From Streptomyces sp. Je 1-369 (GTDB lineage Bacteria > Actinomycetota > Actinomycetes > Streptomycetales > Streptomycetaceae), in NCBI RefSeq assembly GCF_026810505.1, contig NZ_CP101750.1, positions 3,005,254 through 3,069,253 on the forward strand: a DNA stretch of 64,000 bases, in the 5' to 3' direction. The notes beneath the pieces are model-generated. The model did no database searches. It had not been told where the DNA came from and saw only the letters and a list, made by a program, of their open reading frames with translations. This document shows positions 1-9,841 of this stretch, piece after piece. The number at the start of each line of letters is the position of its first letter. Position 1 is the stretch's first letter. The position numbers were made by a program, and so were the translations under genes.

Positions 1-1576
<1,576 letters not shown>

Positions 1577-1665
1577 GCAGGGTCCTGTCTCTTGAGGCGC
1601 CTGTCGCCTCGGGTCGGATCTATACGTAGGTTCCATCGTCCCATGGGTGAGCCACTGCGCTCGGT

Positions 1666-1695
1666 TTGGGCCGGTGGGAGGGCGACTGGTACCGT
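1666..1695 (+). promoter_or_regulatory. Possible rpsT promoter
   Basis: TTGGGC (1666-1671) and TACCGT (1690-1695) are separated by 18 bases, in the lepA/rpsT divergent gap about 100 bases before the rpsT start. Both boxes are weak matches to the vegetative (HrdB-type) consensus, so this is a candidate only. Confidence 0.3.
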
Positions 1696-1793
1696 GGACA
1701 GCTGTGTCTCGTAGCCCTCTCAAGCTCGAGGCGCGTGTCATAACACTCAGCTGCAGTCACCTCTGCAGTACCTGAACCTGAAAAGGCTCTTTC

Positions 1794-2054
1794 GTGGCGA
1801 ACATCAAGTCCCAGATCAAGCGGATCAAGACCAACGAGAAGGCGCGTCAGCGCAACAAGGCGGTCAAGTCTTCGCTGAAGACCGCGATCCGCAAGGCCCG
1901 CGAGGCCGTTGCCGCCGGTGACACCCAGAAGGCCGCCGAGCTCACGCGTGAGGCCACGCGTCAGCTGGACAAGGCCGTCTCCAAGGGCGTCATCCACAAG
2001 AACCAGGCCGCCAACAAGAAGTCGGCGCTTGCTTCGAAGGCCGCGTCTCTCTAA
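1794..2054 (+). CDS. rpsT: 30S ribosomal protein S20
   Basis: Small primary-binding protein of the 30S subunit that contacts 16S rRNA. The product is 86 residues, the usual length, starting [17 protein letters not shown] and rich in Lys/Arg/Ala with the family's helical-hairpin pattern. The start is GTG at 1794, preceded by an AAAAGG ribosome-binding site. It stands alone between divergent lepA and convergent holA, as in other actinobacteria. Hairpins follow it at 2070-2087 and 2171-2195. Confidence 0.98.
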   Translation: MANIKSQIKRIKTNEKARQRNKAVKSSLKTAIRKAREAVAAGDTQKAAELTREATRQLDKAVSKGVIHKNQAANKKSALASKAASL

Positions 2055-2069
2055 GGGCTGATGCCCTTG

Positions 2070-2087
2070 GCCCCGGTTCGCCGGGGC
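2070..2087 (+). terminator. Short hairpin after rpsT
   Basis: CCCCGG, a TTCG tetraloop and CCGGGG, closed by one more G-C pair, 16 bases after the rpsT stop. There is no clear T-tract, so termination would be weak or factor-assisted. Confidence 0.4.
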
Positions 2088-2170
2088 GCTGATCAATCCT
2101 CCCGCGAGGGTAATTCGAGCCCTCTACCTCGAATCGCGGACAGACCACGCAGTACGCCACGCTGCGACGA

Positions 2171-2195
2171 TGCCCCCGGACCCACTCCGGGGGCA
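2171..2195. terminator. Strong hairpin between rpsT and holA
   Basis: A 10-bp perfect stem (TGCCCCCGGA / TCCGGGGGCA) with a 5-base loop, lying between two convergent genes. It probably ends transcription from either side. No long T-run is seen on either strand. Confidence 0.5.
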
Positions 2196-2240
2196 TTGCT
2201 GTGTCCGGGGGCGTTGCGGGGACGCAGGGCCCCCGGTGAG

Positions 2241-3224
2241 TTACCGGCGGGACCGCGCCGCACGGGCGATGGCGACGACCGCCTTCTCCAGCGCGTACTC
2301 GGGGTCGTCGCCGCCACCCTTGACGCCCGCGTCGGCAGCGGCCACCGCGGTGAGCGCCGCGGCCACCCCGTCCGGGGTCCAGCCACGCATCTGCTGACGC
2401 ACGCGGTCGATCTTCCAGGGCGGCATGCCCAGCTCACGGGCGAGGTCGGCGGGGCGTCCGCCGCGCGCGGAGGAGAGCTTGCCGATCGCCCGGACACCCT
2501 GCGCGAGGGCGCTGGTGATCATGACGGGGGCGACGCCGGTCGCCAGCGACCAGCGCAACGCTTCGAGCGCCTCGGCGGCCCGGCCTTCGACGGCCCGGTC
2601 GGCCACCGTGAAGCTGGAGGCCTCGGCACGGCCCGTGTAATACCGCCCCACCACCGCTTCGTCGATCGTGCCCTCGACGTCCGCCACCAGCTGGGAGACC
2701 GCGGAGGCGAGCTCACGCAGATCGCTGCCGATCGCGTCGACGAGCGTCTGGCAGGCCTCCGGGGTCGCCGAACGGCCCGTGGCGCGGAACTCGCCGCGCA
2801 CGAACGACAACCGGTCCGCGGGCTTGGTCATCTTGGGACAGGCCACCTCGCGCGCACCCGCCTTGCGCGCGGCGTCGAGCAGGGCCTTGCCCTTCGCGCC
2901 GCCCGCGTGCAGCAGGACGAGGGTGATCTCCTCGACCGGCGACCCGAGATACGCCTTCACGTCCTTGACCGTGTCGGCCGACAGATCCTGCGCGTTCCGC
3001 ACGACGACGACCTTGCGCTCGGCGAAGAGCGACGGGCTGGTCAGCTCGGCGAGCGTGCCGGGCTGCAGCTGGTCGGGGGTGAGATCGCGCACGTCCGTGT
3101 CCGCGTCGGCGGCGCGGGCGGCGGCGACCACCTGCTGCACGGCGCGGTCGAGGAGGAGGTCCTCCTGCCCCACGGCGAGCGTGAGAGGAGCGAGCGGGTC
3201 GTCGTTTGCTGTCTTCCTGGCCAT
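2241..3224 (-). CDS. holA: DNA polymerase III delta subunit
   Basis: Delta subunit of the clamp loader, which opens the beta clamp and loads it on primed DNA. The product is 327 residues starting MARKTANDDPLAPLTLAVGQEDLLL. The family's N-terminal fold (DLTPDQLQPGTLAELTSPSLFAERKVVVV) and the C-terminal collar-type helices are visible. The start ATG at 3224 was chosen because the family fold begins there; the ribosome-binding site is weak. It neighbours comEC/comEA as in many Gram-positive genomes. It is convergent with rpsT. Confidence 0.93.
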   Translation of the reverse strand: MARKTANDDPLAPLTLAVGQEDLLLDRAVQQVVAAARAADADTDVRDLTPDQLQPGTLAELTSPSLFAERKVVVVRNAQDLSADTVKDVKAYLGSPVEEITLVLLHAGGAKGKALLDAARKAGAREVACPKMTKPADRLSFVRGEFRATGRSATPEACQTLVDAIGSDLRELASAVSQLVADVEGTIDEAVVGRYYTGRAEASSFTVADRAVEGRAAEALEALRWSLATGVAPVMITSALAQGVRAIGKLSSARGGRPADLARELGMPPWKIDRVRQQMRGWTPDGVAAALTAVAAADAGVKGGGDDPEYALEKAVVAIARAARSRR

Positions 3225-3308
3225 CGCGGTCAAGCATCCCACGCGCCACTGACAGCCCGTCCCGTACGGCCTTGCCCTGGGTCTCCGCCCGTATCGGAGA
3301 ATGGTCGG

Positions 3309-3554
3309 GTGACCGACGTACGACATGTCCTGGTGCTGCCCGACCGCGATGCCGCGGAGGTGGTCGCCGAAGAGCTCCCCGACCGTTTCGGCGTGGCCGA
3401 GGAGCCCCAGCTGGTCCGCGACGCCCTGGCGGGCGAGGACGACGCCGAGGACGCCCAGTGGCTGGTCGTGGTCGAGGACCCCGACTCCCGCCTCGACCCG
3501 TCGGCGCTCGACGCGCTGGCCGCGGAGCACGAGGGCTGGCTGGAGGCTCCGTAA
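3309..3554 (+). CDS. Small acidic conserved-type protein, unknown
   Basis: An 81-residue protein starting VTDVRHVLVLPDRDAAEVV, with a GGAGA ribosome-binding site eight bases before GTG at 3309. It is rich in Asp/Glu (GEDDAEDAQWLVVVEDPDSRLD), has no membrane segment or cysteine, and could form a compact alpha/beta fold. It starts 85 bases from the divergent holA start and is convergent with the YceI gene. I do not recognise the family and assign no function. The ribosome-binding site and clean codon bias make it likely to be real. Confidence 0.7.
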   Translation: MTDVRHVLVLPDRDAAEVVAEELPDRFGVAEEPQLVRDALAGEDDAEDAQWLVVVEDPDSRLDPSALDALAAEHEGWLEAP

Positions 3555-3601
3555 CCCCGCAGCTCCGCAGCTCCGCAGCTCCGTAGCTCCGTAGAGAACC
3601 G

Positions 3602-4495
3602 TCAGCCGCTCTTCGGTATGACCTGGATGTCGAGGTCGATGGTGATGCTGTGCCCCACGGCGGCGATACCGCGGGCCAGCATCGTCTGCCAGGTGATCGT
3701 GAAGTCGTCGCGGTGCAGTTCGGTGGTGGCGCGGCAGGCGACGCGCGTCTCGCCCTCGAGCCCCTTGCCGACCCCGAGGTACTCCGTGTCGAGCGTGACC
3801 GTCCGCGTCACACCGTGCAGCGTCAGGCCGCCGGATACCGCCCAGCGGCTGCCGCCCTTGTGGACGAAGCGGTCGCTGTAGAACTCCATCGTCGGGAACC
3901 GCCCCACGTCGAGGAAGTCACCGGAGCGCAGGTGGTCGTCGCGCATCTGGACCGCCGTGTCGATGGAGGCCGCGTCGATGACGACGTGCATCGCGGAGTC
4001 CTCCATCCGCTCGCCGATCCGGATCGCACCCGCGAAGCTGTTGAACCGGCCACGGATCCGGGCCAGCCCGATGTGCCGCGCGGTGAAGCCGACCGAGGAG
4101 TGCAGCGGGTCGACCTCCCAGTCACCGGGCTCGGGGAGCGTCGGAGGTTGGGCGACCTGAAGCGTGACGTCACCCAGCGAGGCGTGCGCATCCTCCGCCA
4201 CGGTGGCGCTCGCCCGGTACGGAGTGAACCCTTCCGCCGACACCGCCAGGCGGTAGTCCCCCGCCGGAACAGCCGTGACGAACGAGCCGAACGGATCGGT
4301 TCCCCCGCTGACTATCTTGCGCCCCATGGCGTCACTGACGGCGAATTCCGCGTTCCGCACGGGTTCGTTGACCGGGTCGAGCACCCGGCAGCTGAGCACC
4401 CCCGCACTCGACGGGACCGTGAGCGCCGACAAGGCCCCCACCCGCCCGGTCCGATTCGTACGGTTTCCCAGCCAGCGGCCGAACACGCGCGACAC
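3602..4495 (-). CDS. YceI-family protein with N-terminal carboxypeptidase-regulatory-like domain
   Basis: A 297-residue protein. Residues about 30-115 look like a carboxypeptidase regulatory/prealbumin-like beta domain (CRVLDPVNEPVRNAEFAVSD, GDYRLAVSAEGF). Residues about 123-297 are a YceI domain (WEVDPLHSSVGFTARH, RGRFNSFAGAI, HRDDFTITW), a lipocalin-like barrel that binds isoprenoid or amide lipids in characterised members. There is no signal peptide, so the protein is probably cytoplasmic. The start GTG at 4495 has AAGGCGGGG upstream. The ligand is unknown; the two-domain arrangement is common in Streptomyces. Confidence 0.88.
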   Translation of the reverse strand: MSRVFGRWLGNRTNRTGRVGALSALTVPSSAGVLSCRVLDPVNEPVRNAEFAVSDAMGRKIVSGGTDPFGSFVTAVPAGDYRLAVSAEGFTPYRASATVAEDAHASLGDVTLQVAQPPTLPEPGDWEVDPLHSSVGFTARHIGLARIRGRFNSFAGAIRIGERMEDSAMHVVIDAASIDTAVQMRDDHLRSGDFLDVGRFPTMEFYSDRFVHKGGSRWAVSGGLTLHGVTRTVTLDTEYLGVGKGLEGETRVACRATTELHRDDFTITWQTMLARGIAAVGHSITIDLDIQVIPKSG

Positions 4496-4746
4496 ACCCC
4501 CGCCTTACTTGACAACACCTGCAAACTACAACGAAGAGGCATTCGATCACCGTTGCGGCTTTCGATGCAACACGGGCCCAGATCACGGGAATGCTGCCGA
4601 TGCGCCGCGAACTGTCGCGACTGGCCCGAAATGGCCGGGACGGGGGTAGGCGGTGGGGTTCGGTGGGTGGGTGAGGGGCTCGGCGGGGGGGCTCGGCGGG
4701 GGACGGTGGGGGCGGTGGGGTGTGACTGTGGCGGGGCGGGTCGTGC

Positions 4747-7452
4747 TCACGGCGGGCGTGTGACCACTTCCAGCCTGGGCGCCGCCCGGGGACTCGCTCC
4801 CACCCCGGACCTGGCCCCCGCACCCCTTCCCGTCCTCCCCATCACCGCGATCGCCCCATCCGTGTCCGTGCGCAGCACCTGCGCTCCCCCGGCCCGCAGC
4901 GCCGTCAAAGTGAGCGGCGACGGATGACCGTACGAGTTGTCGGCGCCGCACGAGATCAGTGCCAGCCGCGGCGCCGCCCTGCGCAGCAGCCCCGGATCCT
5001 GATGAGCCGAGCCGTGATGCGCGACTTTCATCACGTCCACGGAAGCGAGCGATGCCGCGGCCGGGCTCCGCAGCAGGGCCCTCTGCGCGGGCGGCTCCAA
5101 GTCGCCGAGCAGCAACATCGACAGCCCACCCGTCCGCACGAGCAGCGTGACGCTCGCGTCGTTCGGCCCCTCCGGTCTCGGCACCGGGTCCGCCGGAGGC
5201 CACAGCACCTGCCAGTCCAGTGGCCCGGCCCTGCGCCGCTCCCCCGCCACGGCCGACACCACCGGCACCCGCGCGGCGGCCGCCTGCTCCCGCACGAAGT
5301 CGGCCTGCTCCGGCGGCTCCCTGAACCCCGTCGTCTGGATCTCCCCCACCTCGCGCCCTCGCAGCACCCCCGGCAGCCCCGCGACGTGGTCCGCGTGGAA
5401 GTGCGTGAGCAGGACGAGCGGTACCCGTCTGATCCCCAGCGACCGCAGACAACGGTCTGCCGCCAGTGGATCGGGCCCCGCGTCGACCACCACCCCCGCG
5501 CCATCACCCGCCGCCAGTACCGTCGCGTCGCCCTGCCCGACGTCACACATCGCAAGCCGCCACCCCGGTGGAGGCCACCCCGCGATCACCCGCGTGACGG
5601 GTGGGGGCTGGACGACCACCAGGAAGAACAGTGCGACACAGGCCACGACCAGCCAAGGGTGCCGCACGATCCTGCGCCCCACCAGGACGAGCAGCACGGT
5701 GACCCCCGCGAGCACGAGTCCGCCACGCCAGCCACCCGGCCAGTCGACCCCGTTCCCCGGCAGCGCCGCCCCCGTGCGAGCGATTCCCGCGATCCACTCC
5801 GCGGGCCAACTCGCGCCCCACGCCAGCACCTTGGCGACCGGCATCGCGACCGGCGCCACCGCAAGCGCCGCGAACCCGAGCACCGTGGCAGGCGCGACGG
5901 CGAACTCGGCGAGCAGATTGCACGGCACCGCGACCAGACTCACCCGGGCCGCGAGGACGGCGACGACGGGCGCGCAGACCGCCTGAGCCGCGGCCGCGGC
6001 GGCCAGCGCGTCGGCCACCCTCCCCGGCACGCCTTTGCCGCGCAGCGCCTCACCCCAGCGCGGCGCGAGGGTGAGCAGGGCACCCGTGGCCAGGACGGAG
6101 AGCAGGAAGCCAGGACTCCGGGCCAGCCACGGGTCGTACAGCACGAGCACCAGCACCGCCGTCGCCAGCGCCGGAATGAGTGACCTGCGCCGTCCCGTGA
6201 CGATGGCGAGCAACACGATCAGCCCGCAGGCCGCGGCCCGCAACACGCTCGGGTCCGGACGGCAGACGATGACGAACCCGAGGGTGAGCGCCCCACCGAG
6301 CACCGCGGTCGTGCGCAGCGGAATCCCCAGCCTGGGTGCGATCCCGCGCCGCTCGGCCCGCTGGGCGAGACCCGGCGGCCCGATGAGCAGGACGAGGACG
6401 ATGGTCAGATTCGCACCACTGACGGCAAGCAAATGCGTGAGGTCGGTTGCCCGGAACGCCTGGTCCAACTCGGCCGGCACGCGAGAGGTGTCCCCGACGA
6501 CGAGCCCGGGGAGCAGCGCGCGGGCATCGGCGGGCAGCCCATTCGTGGCCTCCCGCAATCCGCCCCGCAACTTCCCGGCGACCTGCTGCGCCCCGGAAGG
6601 CGCCCCTACCGTCCGGGGCGCCTGCTCCCCGTCCACCCGCAGCACAGCCGCGACCTGCCCCCCGTCCGACAACGGCGGTGCCAACCGCCCCTGCACCCGC
6701 ACCCGCGTCGACGGCAGAAGGCCCGTCCAGGAGGGGGCGGCGGGGCGAGCTGATTCTTGATCGGGGGCGGCACCCTCTGCCCCGGCGGCTTCCCTCGCCT
6801 CTGTGGCCTCTGTGGCCTCTGTGGCCTCTGTGGCCTCCGTGGCTTCCGTGACCTCCGTGGCCTCCGCGGCTTTCGCTCCCTCCGCGGCTTTCGTCCGCAC
6901 CACCACCAGGACCGGTGTGCGCGTCTCCGTCGACGTGCCGTCCGCCTGCGTGACGCGGCGGACTTCCGCGTCCAGGAGCACAGCCGGCGGCATCGCATGC
7001 GCGCTCGCCGTGCGGGGGCGGGTGCGCCGAGGGTCGGACGTGACCTCCAACTCCGCCTCCACCCGCGCGTACTCGCCCGCCAGAGCCGGAACCGGGCCAC
7101 GGCGCAGATCCGCCCCGTGCAATGCCGCCGACGCCGCCGCCCCGGCTGCGCAGAGCAGAACTGCGGCGACTGTGACGCGTCCCCATCGTCGCGGCCTCCT
7201 CAGCCCGGTCTGAATGTGACCGCTGCTTCCGGCTCCTCGAACCGTCCACGTCACCAACAGAACTCCGGCCCCCAGCACACCGACCGCCACTACTGCGATC
7301 GCCCAGCGCGGCGGTGCGTCCACCATCAGAGCCGCCGATCCCCAGGCCGCCAGCGCGGGCGGCACCAGTCGCAGGTCCGGCGGGCCCTCCTGCTGCGGAT
7401 TCGAGGCACCGAGGCGGTGGCCCGACGCGGCGTGAACTGCCAGGCGCGTCAT
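4747..7452 (-). CDS. comEC: ComEC/Rec2-type DNA uptake channel protein
   Basis: Predicted membrane channel for single-stranded DNA uptake. The product is 901 residues. It has N-terminal membrane segments, an OB-like extracytoplasmic region to about residue 310, the competence domain with the diagnostic ATDLTHLLAVSGANL near residue 335, then about eight hydrophobic helices. A C-terminal metallo-beta-lactamase domain carries HFHADH near residue 685 and AHHGS later. Residues about 196-222 are a Thr-Glu-Ala repeat encoded by 9-base tandem units. ATG at 7452 overlaps the comEA stop by four bases, so translation is probably coupled. Natural transformation is not established in Streptomyces, so the role is uncertain. 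Confidence 0.93.
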   Translation of the reverse strand: MTRLAVHAASGHRLGASNPQQEGPPDLRLVPPALAAWGSAALMVDAPPRWAIAVVAVGVLGAGVLLVTWTVRGAGSSGHIQTGLRRPRRWGRVTVAAVLLCAAGAAASAALHGADLRRGPVPALAGEYARVEAELEVTSDPRRTRPRTASAHAMPPAVLLDAEVRRVTQADGTSTETRTPVLVVVRTKAAEGAKAAEATEVTEATEATEATEATEATEAREAAGAEGAAPDQESARPAAPSWTGLLPSTRVRVQGRLAPPLSDGGQVAAVLRVDGEQAPRTVGAPSGAQQVAGKLRGGLREATNGLPADARALLPGLVVGDTSRVPAELDQAFRATDLTHLLAVSGANLTIVLVLLIGPPGLAQRAERRGIAPRLGIPLRTTAVLGGALTLGFVIVCRPDPSVLRAAACGLIVLLAIVTGRRRSLIPALATAVLVLVLYDPWLARSPGFLLSVLATGALLTLAPRWGEALRGKGVPGRVADALAAAAAAQAVCAPVVAVLAARVSLVAVPCNLLAEFAVAPATVLGFAALAVAPVAMPVAKVLAWGASWPAEWIAGIARTGAALPGNGVDWPGGWRGGLVLAGVTVLLVLVGRRIVRHPWLVVACVALFFLVVVQPPPVTRVIAGWPPPGWRLAMCDVGQGDATVLAAGDGAGVVVDAGPDPLAADRCLRSLGIRRVPLVLLTHFHADHVAGLPGVLRGREVGEIQTTGFREPPEQADFVREQAAAARVPVVSAVAGERRRAGPLDWQVLWPPADPVPRPEGPNDASVTLLVRTGGLSMLLLGDLEPPAQRALLRSPAAASLASVDVMKVAHHGSAHQDPGLLRRAAPRLALISCGADNSYGHPSPLTLTALRAGGAQVLRTDTDGAIAVMGRTGRGAGARSGVGASPRAAPRLEVVTRPP
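6797..6868. repeat. 9-bp tandem repeat inside comEC
   Basis: Four perfect copies of GCCTCTGTG on the plus strand (6797-6832) followed by four degenerate copies. In comEC this encodes repeated Thr-Glu-Ala. Copy-number change would stay in frame. Confidence 0.9.
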
Positions 7453-8744
7453 GGCCGTACGAGACCCTGGAGATCGGCAAAGCGCCGGTCACCGATGCCG
7501 TTGACCTCACGGAGCTCATCGACGGAGCGGAATCCGCCGTGCTCCGCGCGGTAGTCGAGGATGTGCTGTGCCAACACGGGGCCGACACCGGGGAGTTCGT
7601 CGAGCTGTTCGGCGGTGGCCGTGTTCAGGCCGATCGGCCCAGCGCCGCCCGGACCTGTCGCCCCCGGCCCTGTCACTCCCGGTCCTGTCGCCCCCGGCCC
7701 CGTGGCATTCGGTCCCGCCGCCCCGGCTGACCCGGCCCCCGTACCAACCCCACTCGCCCCGCCCACCACCACCTGCTCGCCGTCCACGAGGAACCTCGCG
7801 CGATTGAGGTCTCCCGTCTTCGTGCCCGGCCTGACCCCACCGGCCGCCCGCAGCGCGTCAGCCAGCCGGGATCCGGCGGGCAACCGATGGACGCCCGGCC
7901 GACGGACCTTCCCACTGACGTCCACCACGATCACGCCGGCGGCGCCATCGCCTCCCGCACCCGCCGACGTCCGCCCCGCCTGCGCCGCGGGCCCCGGCGA
8001 CGGAGCCGGCGCCGCACCCCGCTCGGCGACGGCGCCCGCCTCACGCACCACATCCGGTGGCCGCACGGGCTGGGCCCGCCCCGTCCAGAAATGCTGGCCC
8101 GCGAAGACGGCGGCGACGCCAAGGATCAGGACGAGCGCCACCACAGCTCGTCGTTCGAGACCGCACCGCTCCTGCACCCAAATCGGCAGCCGCTCCCGCA
8201 CGGCAAGCCCCAGCCGCTCCTGACGCGAGACCCCCGCCCGCGCCTCCCTCTCCTTCTCCCTCTCCCTCTCCCTCTCCTTCTCCCCCTCCCCCGAGATGGG
8301 CCGCTCCTCCTCTACCTCTCCCGCAGGCCTCGCCTCTGTCCCCTCTGTCCCCTCTGCCCCCTCCGACTCCCGTGCCCACCCGGGCCGACGCACGCCCGGC
8401 CCGGACACGCCTGCCGCCCAGCTCCCGTCCACCAGCGCCGCATCCGGCCCCGCCACATCAAGCCTTGGCGACGAAGAAGACGAAGACGGCGAAGAAGGCA
8501 AAGACGGCGAGGATGACGAAGGCCCCGCGGGCCAAAGGGGCGGCGGCGCCTGCGGCTCCCCGAACAGGCTCTCCGCCCGCCGCCTGACCACCTCCCCCGA
8601 CGCACGTCGACGCCGGGCCCGCCCGCGAGCGGCGTACCGACTGCCGTTACCGACGCGGCCGTCGAGCACACGCCCATCGGACGCCGGGCCGCGCCCGGGC
8701 CCACTCGTCGCGGAAACCGTCCGAGAATCTGATCGAGTCGTCAT
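7449..8744 (-). CDS. comEA: ComEA-type DNA-binding membrane protein
   Basis: Membrane-anchored DNA receptor partner of ComEC. The product is about 431 residues from ATG at 8744; a GTG 27 bases upstream is an alternative and neither has a good ribosome-binding site. The order is: a long low-complexity acidic/basic cytoplasmic region with a Glu-Arg/Lys repeat, one membrane segment (VVALVLILGVAAVFAG), an SLBB-type domain (VDVSGKVRRPGVHRLPAG), a Gly/Pro/Thr-rich linker, and a C-terminal helix-hairpin-helix pair (LNTATAEQLDELPGVGPVLA, REVNGIGDRRF). The N-terminal extension is much longer than in Bacillus ComEA. Confidence 0.92.
   Translation of the reverse strand: MTTRSDSRTVSATSGPGRGPASDGRVLDGRVGNGSRYAARGRARRRRASGEVVRRRAESLFGEPQAPPPLWPAGPSSSSPSLPSSPSSSSSSPRLDVAGPDAALVDGSWAAGVSGPGVRRPGWARESEGAEGTEGTEARPAGEVEEERPISGEGEKEREREREKEREARAGVSRQERLGLAVRERLPIWVQERCGLERRAVVALVLILGVAAVFAGQHFWTGRAQPVRPPDVVREAGAVAERGAAPAPSPGPAAQAGRTSAGAGGDGAAGVIVVDVSGKVRRPGVHRLPAGSRLADALRAAGGVRPGTKTGDLNRARFLVDGEQVVVGGASGVGTGAGSAGAAGPNATGPGATGPGVTGPGATGPGGAGPIGLNTATAEQLDELPGVGPVLAQHILDYRAEHGGFRSVDELREVNGIGDRRFADLQGLVRP
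8242..8290. repeat. CTCTCC-rich tandem tract in comEA
   Basis: A pyrimidine-rich tract on the plus strand built of CTCTCC/CTTCTCC units. On the comEA strand it encodes alternating Glu-Arg and Glu-Lys. It is a likely site of in-frame length variation. Confidence 0.8.
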
Positions 8745-8813
8745 GCCGACGACGCTACGCACCGTCACCACAACTTGTTGATCTTGCTCAGTTTCCGTGG
8801 ATTACCCGGCAGT

Positions 8814-8822
8814 TGTGGATAA
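8814..8822 (-). promoter_or_regulatory. Perfect DnaA-box-like 9-mer
   Basis: The minus strand reads TTATCCACA, the E. coli DnaA-box consensus, about 70 bases upstream of the comEA start. It is a single copy; a looser relative (TAATCCACG) lies just downstream. It could be chance or a regulatory DnaA site. Confidence 0.35.
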
Positions 8823-8873
8823 CTCCGTCACTCGTACGTGGCCCCAACCACGTCAACCACGTCAGCCGTGTCT

Positions 8874-8899
8874 GGACGTCCGGACGTCCGAACGTTCGG
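8874..8899. repeat. Nested palindromes between comEA and degV
   Basis: Two adjacent GGACGTCC palindromes (8874-8881 and 8882-8889), together also palindromic, then CCGAACGTTCGG (8888-8899). They lie 20 bases after the degV stop and 130 upstream of comEA. They could act as an operator or as a degV terminator. Confidence 0.6.
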
Positions 8900-8918
8900 A
8901 CCCAGCAGCGCCCTCGCC

Positions 8919-9764
8919 TCACCGAGGCGAGACCACGGCCCCCAACAGCCCCGGCCCCGTGTGCGCCCCGATCACCGCTCCGACCTCGCTGACGTGCAGT
9001 TCCCCGAGGTCCGGCACCCGATCCCTGAGCCGCTCGGCGAGCGTCGACGCCCGGTCCGGGGCCGCCAGGTGGTGCACCGCGATGTCGACCCGGCCGGAAC
9101 CGGCACGCTCGACCACGATCTCCTCGAGCCGGGCGATCGCCTTCGACGCCGTCCGTACCTTCTCCAGCATGTCGATGCGACCGCCGTCCAGCTTCAACAG
9201 GGGCTTGACGGCGAGCGCGGAACCGAAGAGCGCCTGGGCCGCGCCGATGCGGCCACCCCTGCGGAGGTAGTCGAGGGTGTCGACGTAGAAGAACGCGGAC
9301 GTGCCCGCGGCCCGCTTCTCCGCGGCGGCCACCGCCTCCTCCGCCGAGTCCCCCGCCTCCGCGGCCTGCGCCGCCGAGAGCGCGCAGAAGCCGAGCGCCA
9401 TCGCCACCATGCCGGTGTCCACCACGCGCACCGGCACCGGCGACTCCTTCGCGGCGAGGACCGCGGCGTCGTACGTACCGGAGAACTCGGCGGACAGGTG
9501 GAGCGAGACGATATCGGTCGCGCCCGCCTCTGCAATCTTGCGATAGGTGTCCGCGAAGACTTGCGGGCTGGGCCGGGACGTGGTCACCGACTTGCGTTTC
9601 TGCAGGGCCAGGGCGAGGGAGCGGGCCGAGATCTCGGTGCCCTCCTCCAGCGCCTGGTCTCCCAGGACCACGGTCAGGGGCACCGCGGTGATGTTGTGCC
9701 GCTCCATCGTCGCCTGTGGCAGGTAGGCCGTTGAATCCGTGACGATCGCGACATGGCGGGACAT
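8919..9764 (-). CDS. DegV-family fatty-acid-binding protein
   Basis: A 281-residue DegV domain protein. Characterised members (FakB) bind an acyl chain and present it to the FakA kinase. The N-terminus MSRHVAIVTDSTAYLP, the TSRPSPQVF segment, SAEFSGTYDAA and FFYVDTLDYLRRGGRIG are the family signature regions. ATG at 9764 was chosen because the conserved VTDST strand begins seven residues in. No FakA-like gene is present in the window, so the pathway here is inferred only from the family. Confidence 0.92.
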   Translation of the reverse strand: MSRHVAIVTDSTAYLPQATMERHNITAVPLTVVLGDQALEEGTEISARSLALALQKRKSVTTSRPSPQVFADTYRKIAEAGATDIVSLHLSAEFSGTYDAAVLAAKESPVPVRVVDTGMVAMALGFCALSAAQAAEAGDSAEEAVAAAEKRAAGTSAFFYVDTLDYLRRGGRIGAAQALFGSALAVKPLLKLDGGRIDMLEKVRTASKAIARLEEIVVERAGSGRVDIAVHHLAAPDRASTLAERLRDRVPDLGELHVSEVGAVIGAHTGPGLLGAVVSPR

Positions 9765-9841
9765 GAGCTGGAGGTTACCTGTCTGCGCCGTCGGGTGGCA
9801 GTCCGGGCCCTCCCCGTCCCGGTGCCCCGGCGCCGGGCGGA

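Noticed and set aside
4640..4740. G-rich tract as a G-quadruplex switch
   Set aside because: The tract is intergenic with irregular G-runs and common in GC-rich DNA; nothing ties it to a gene start.
6797..8290. CRISPR array
   Set aside because: The repeats are 6-9 bases, contiguous, without spacers, and lie in coding frame.
8760..8900. Replication origin because of a DnaA box
   Set aside because: Only one good box, no dnaA or dnaN, and the flanking genes are ordinary.
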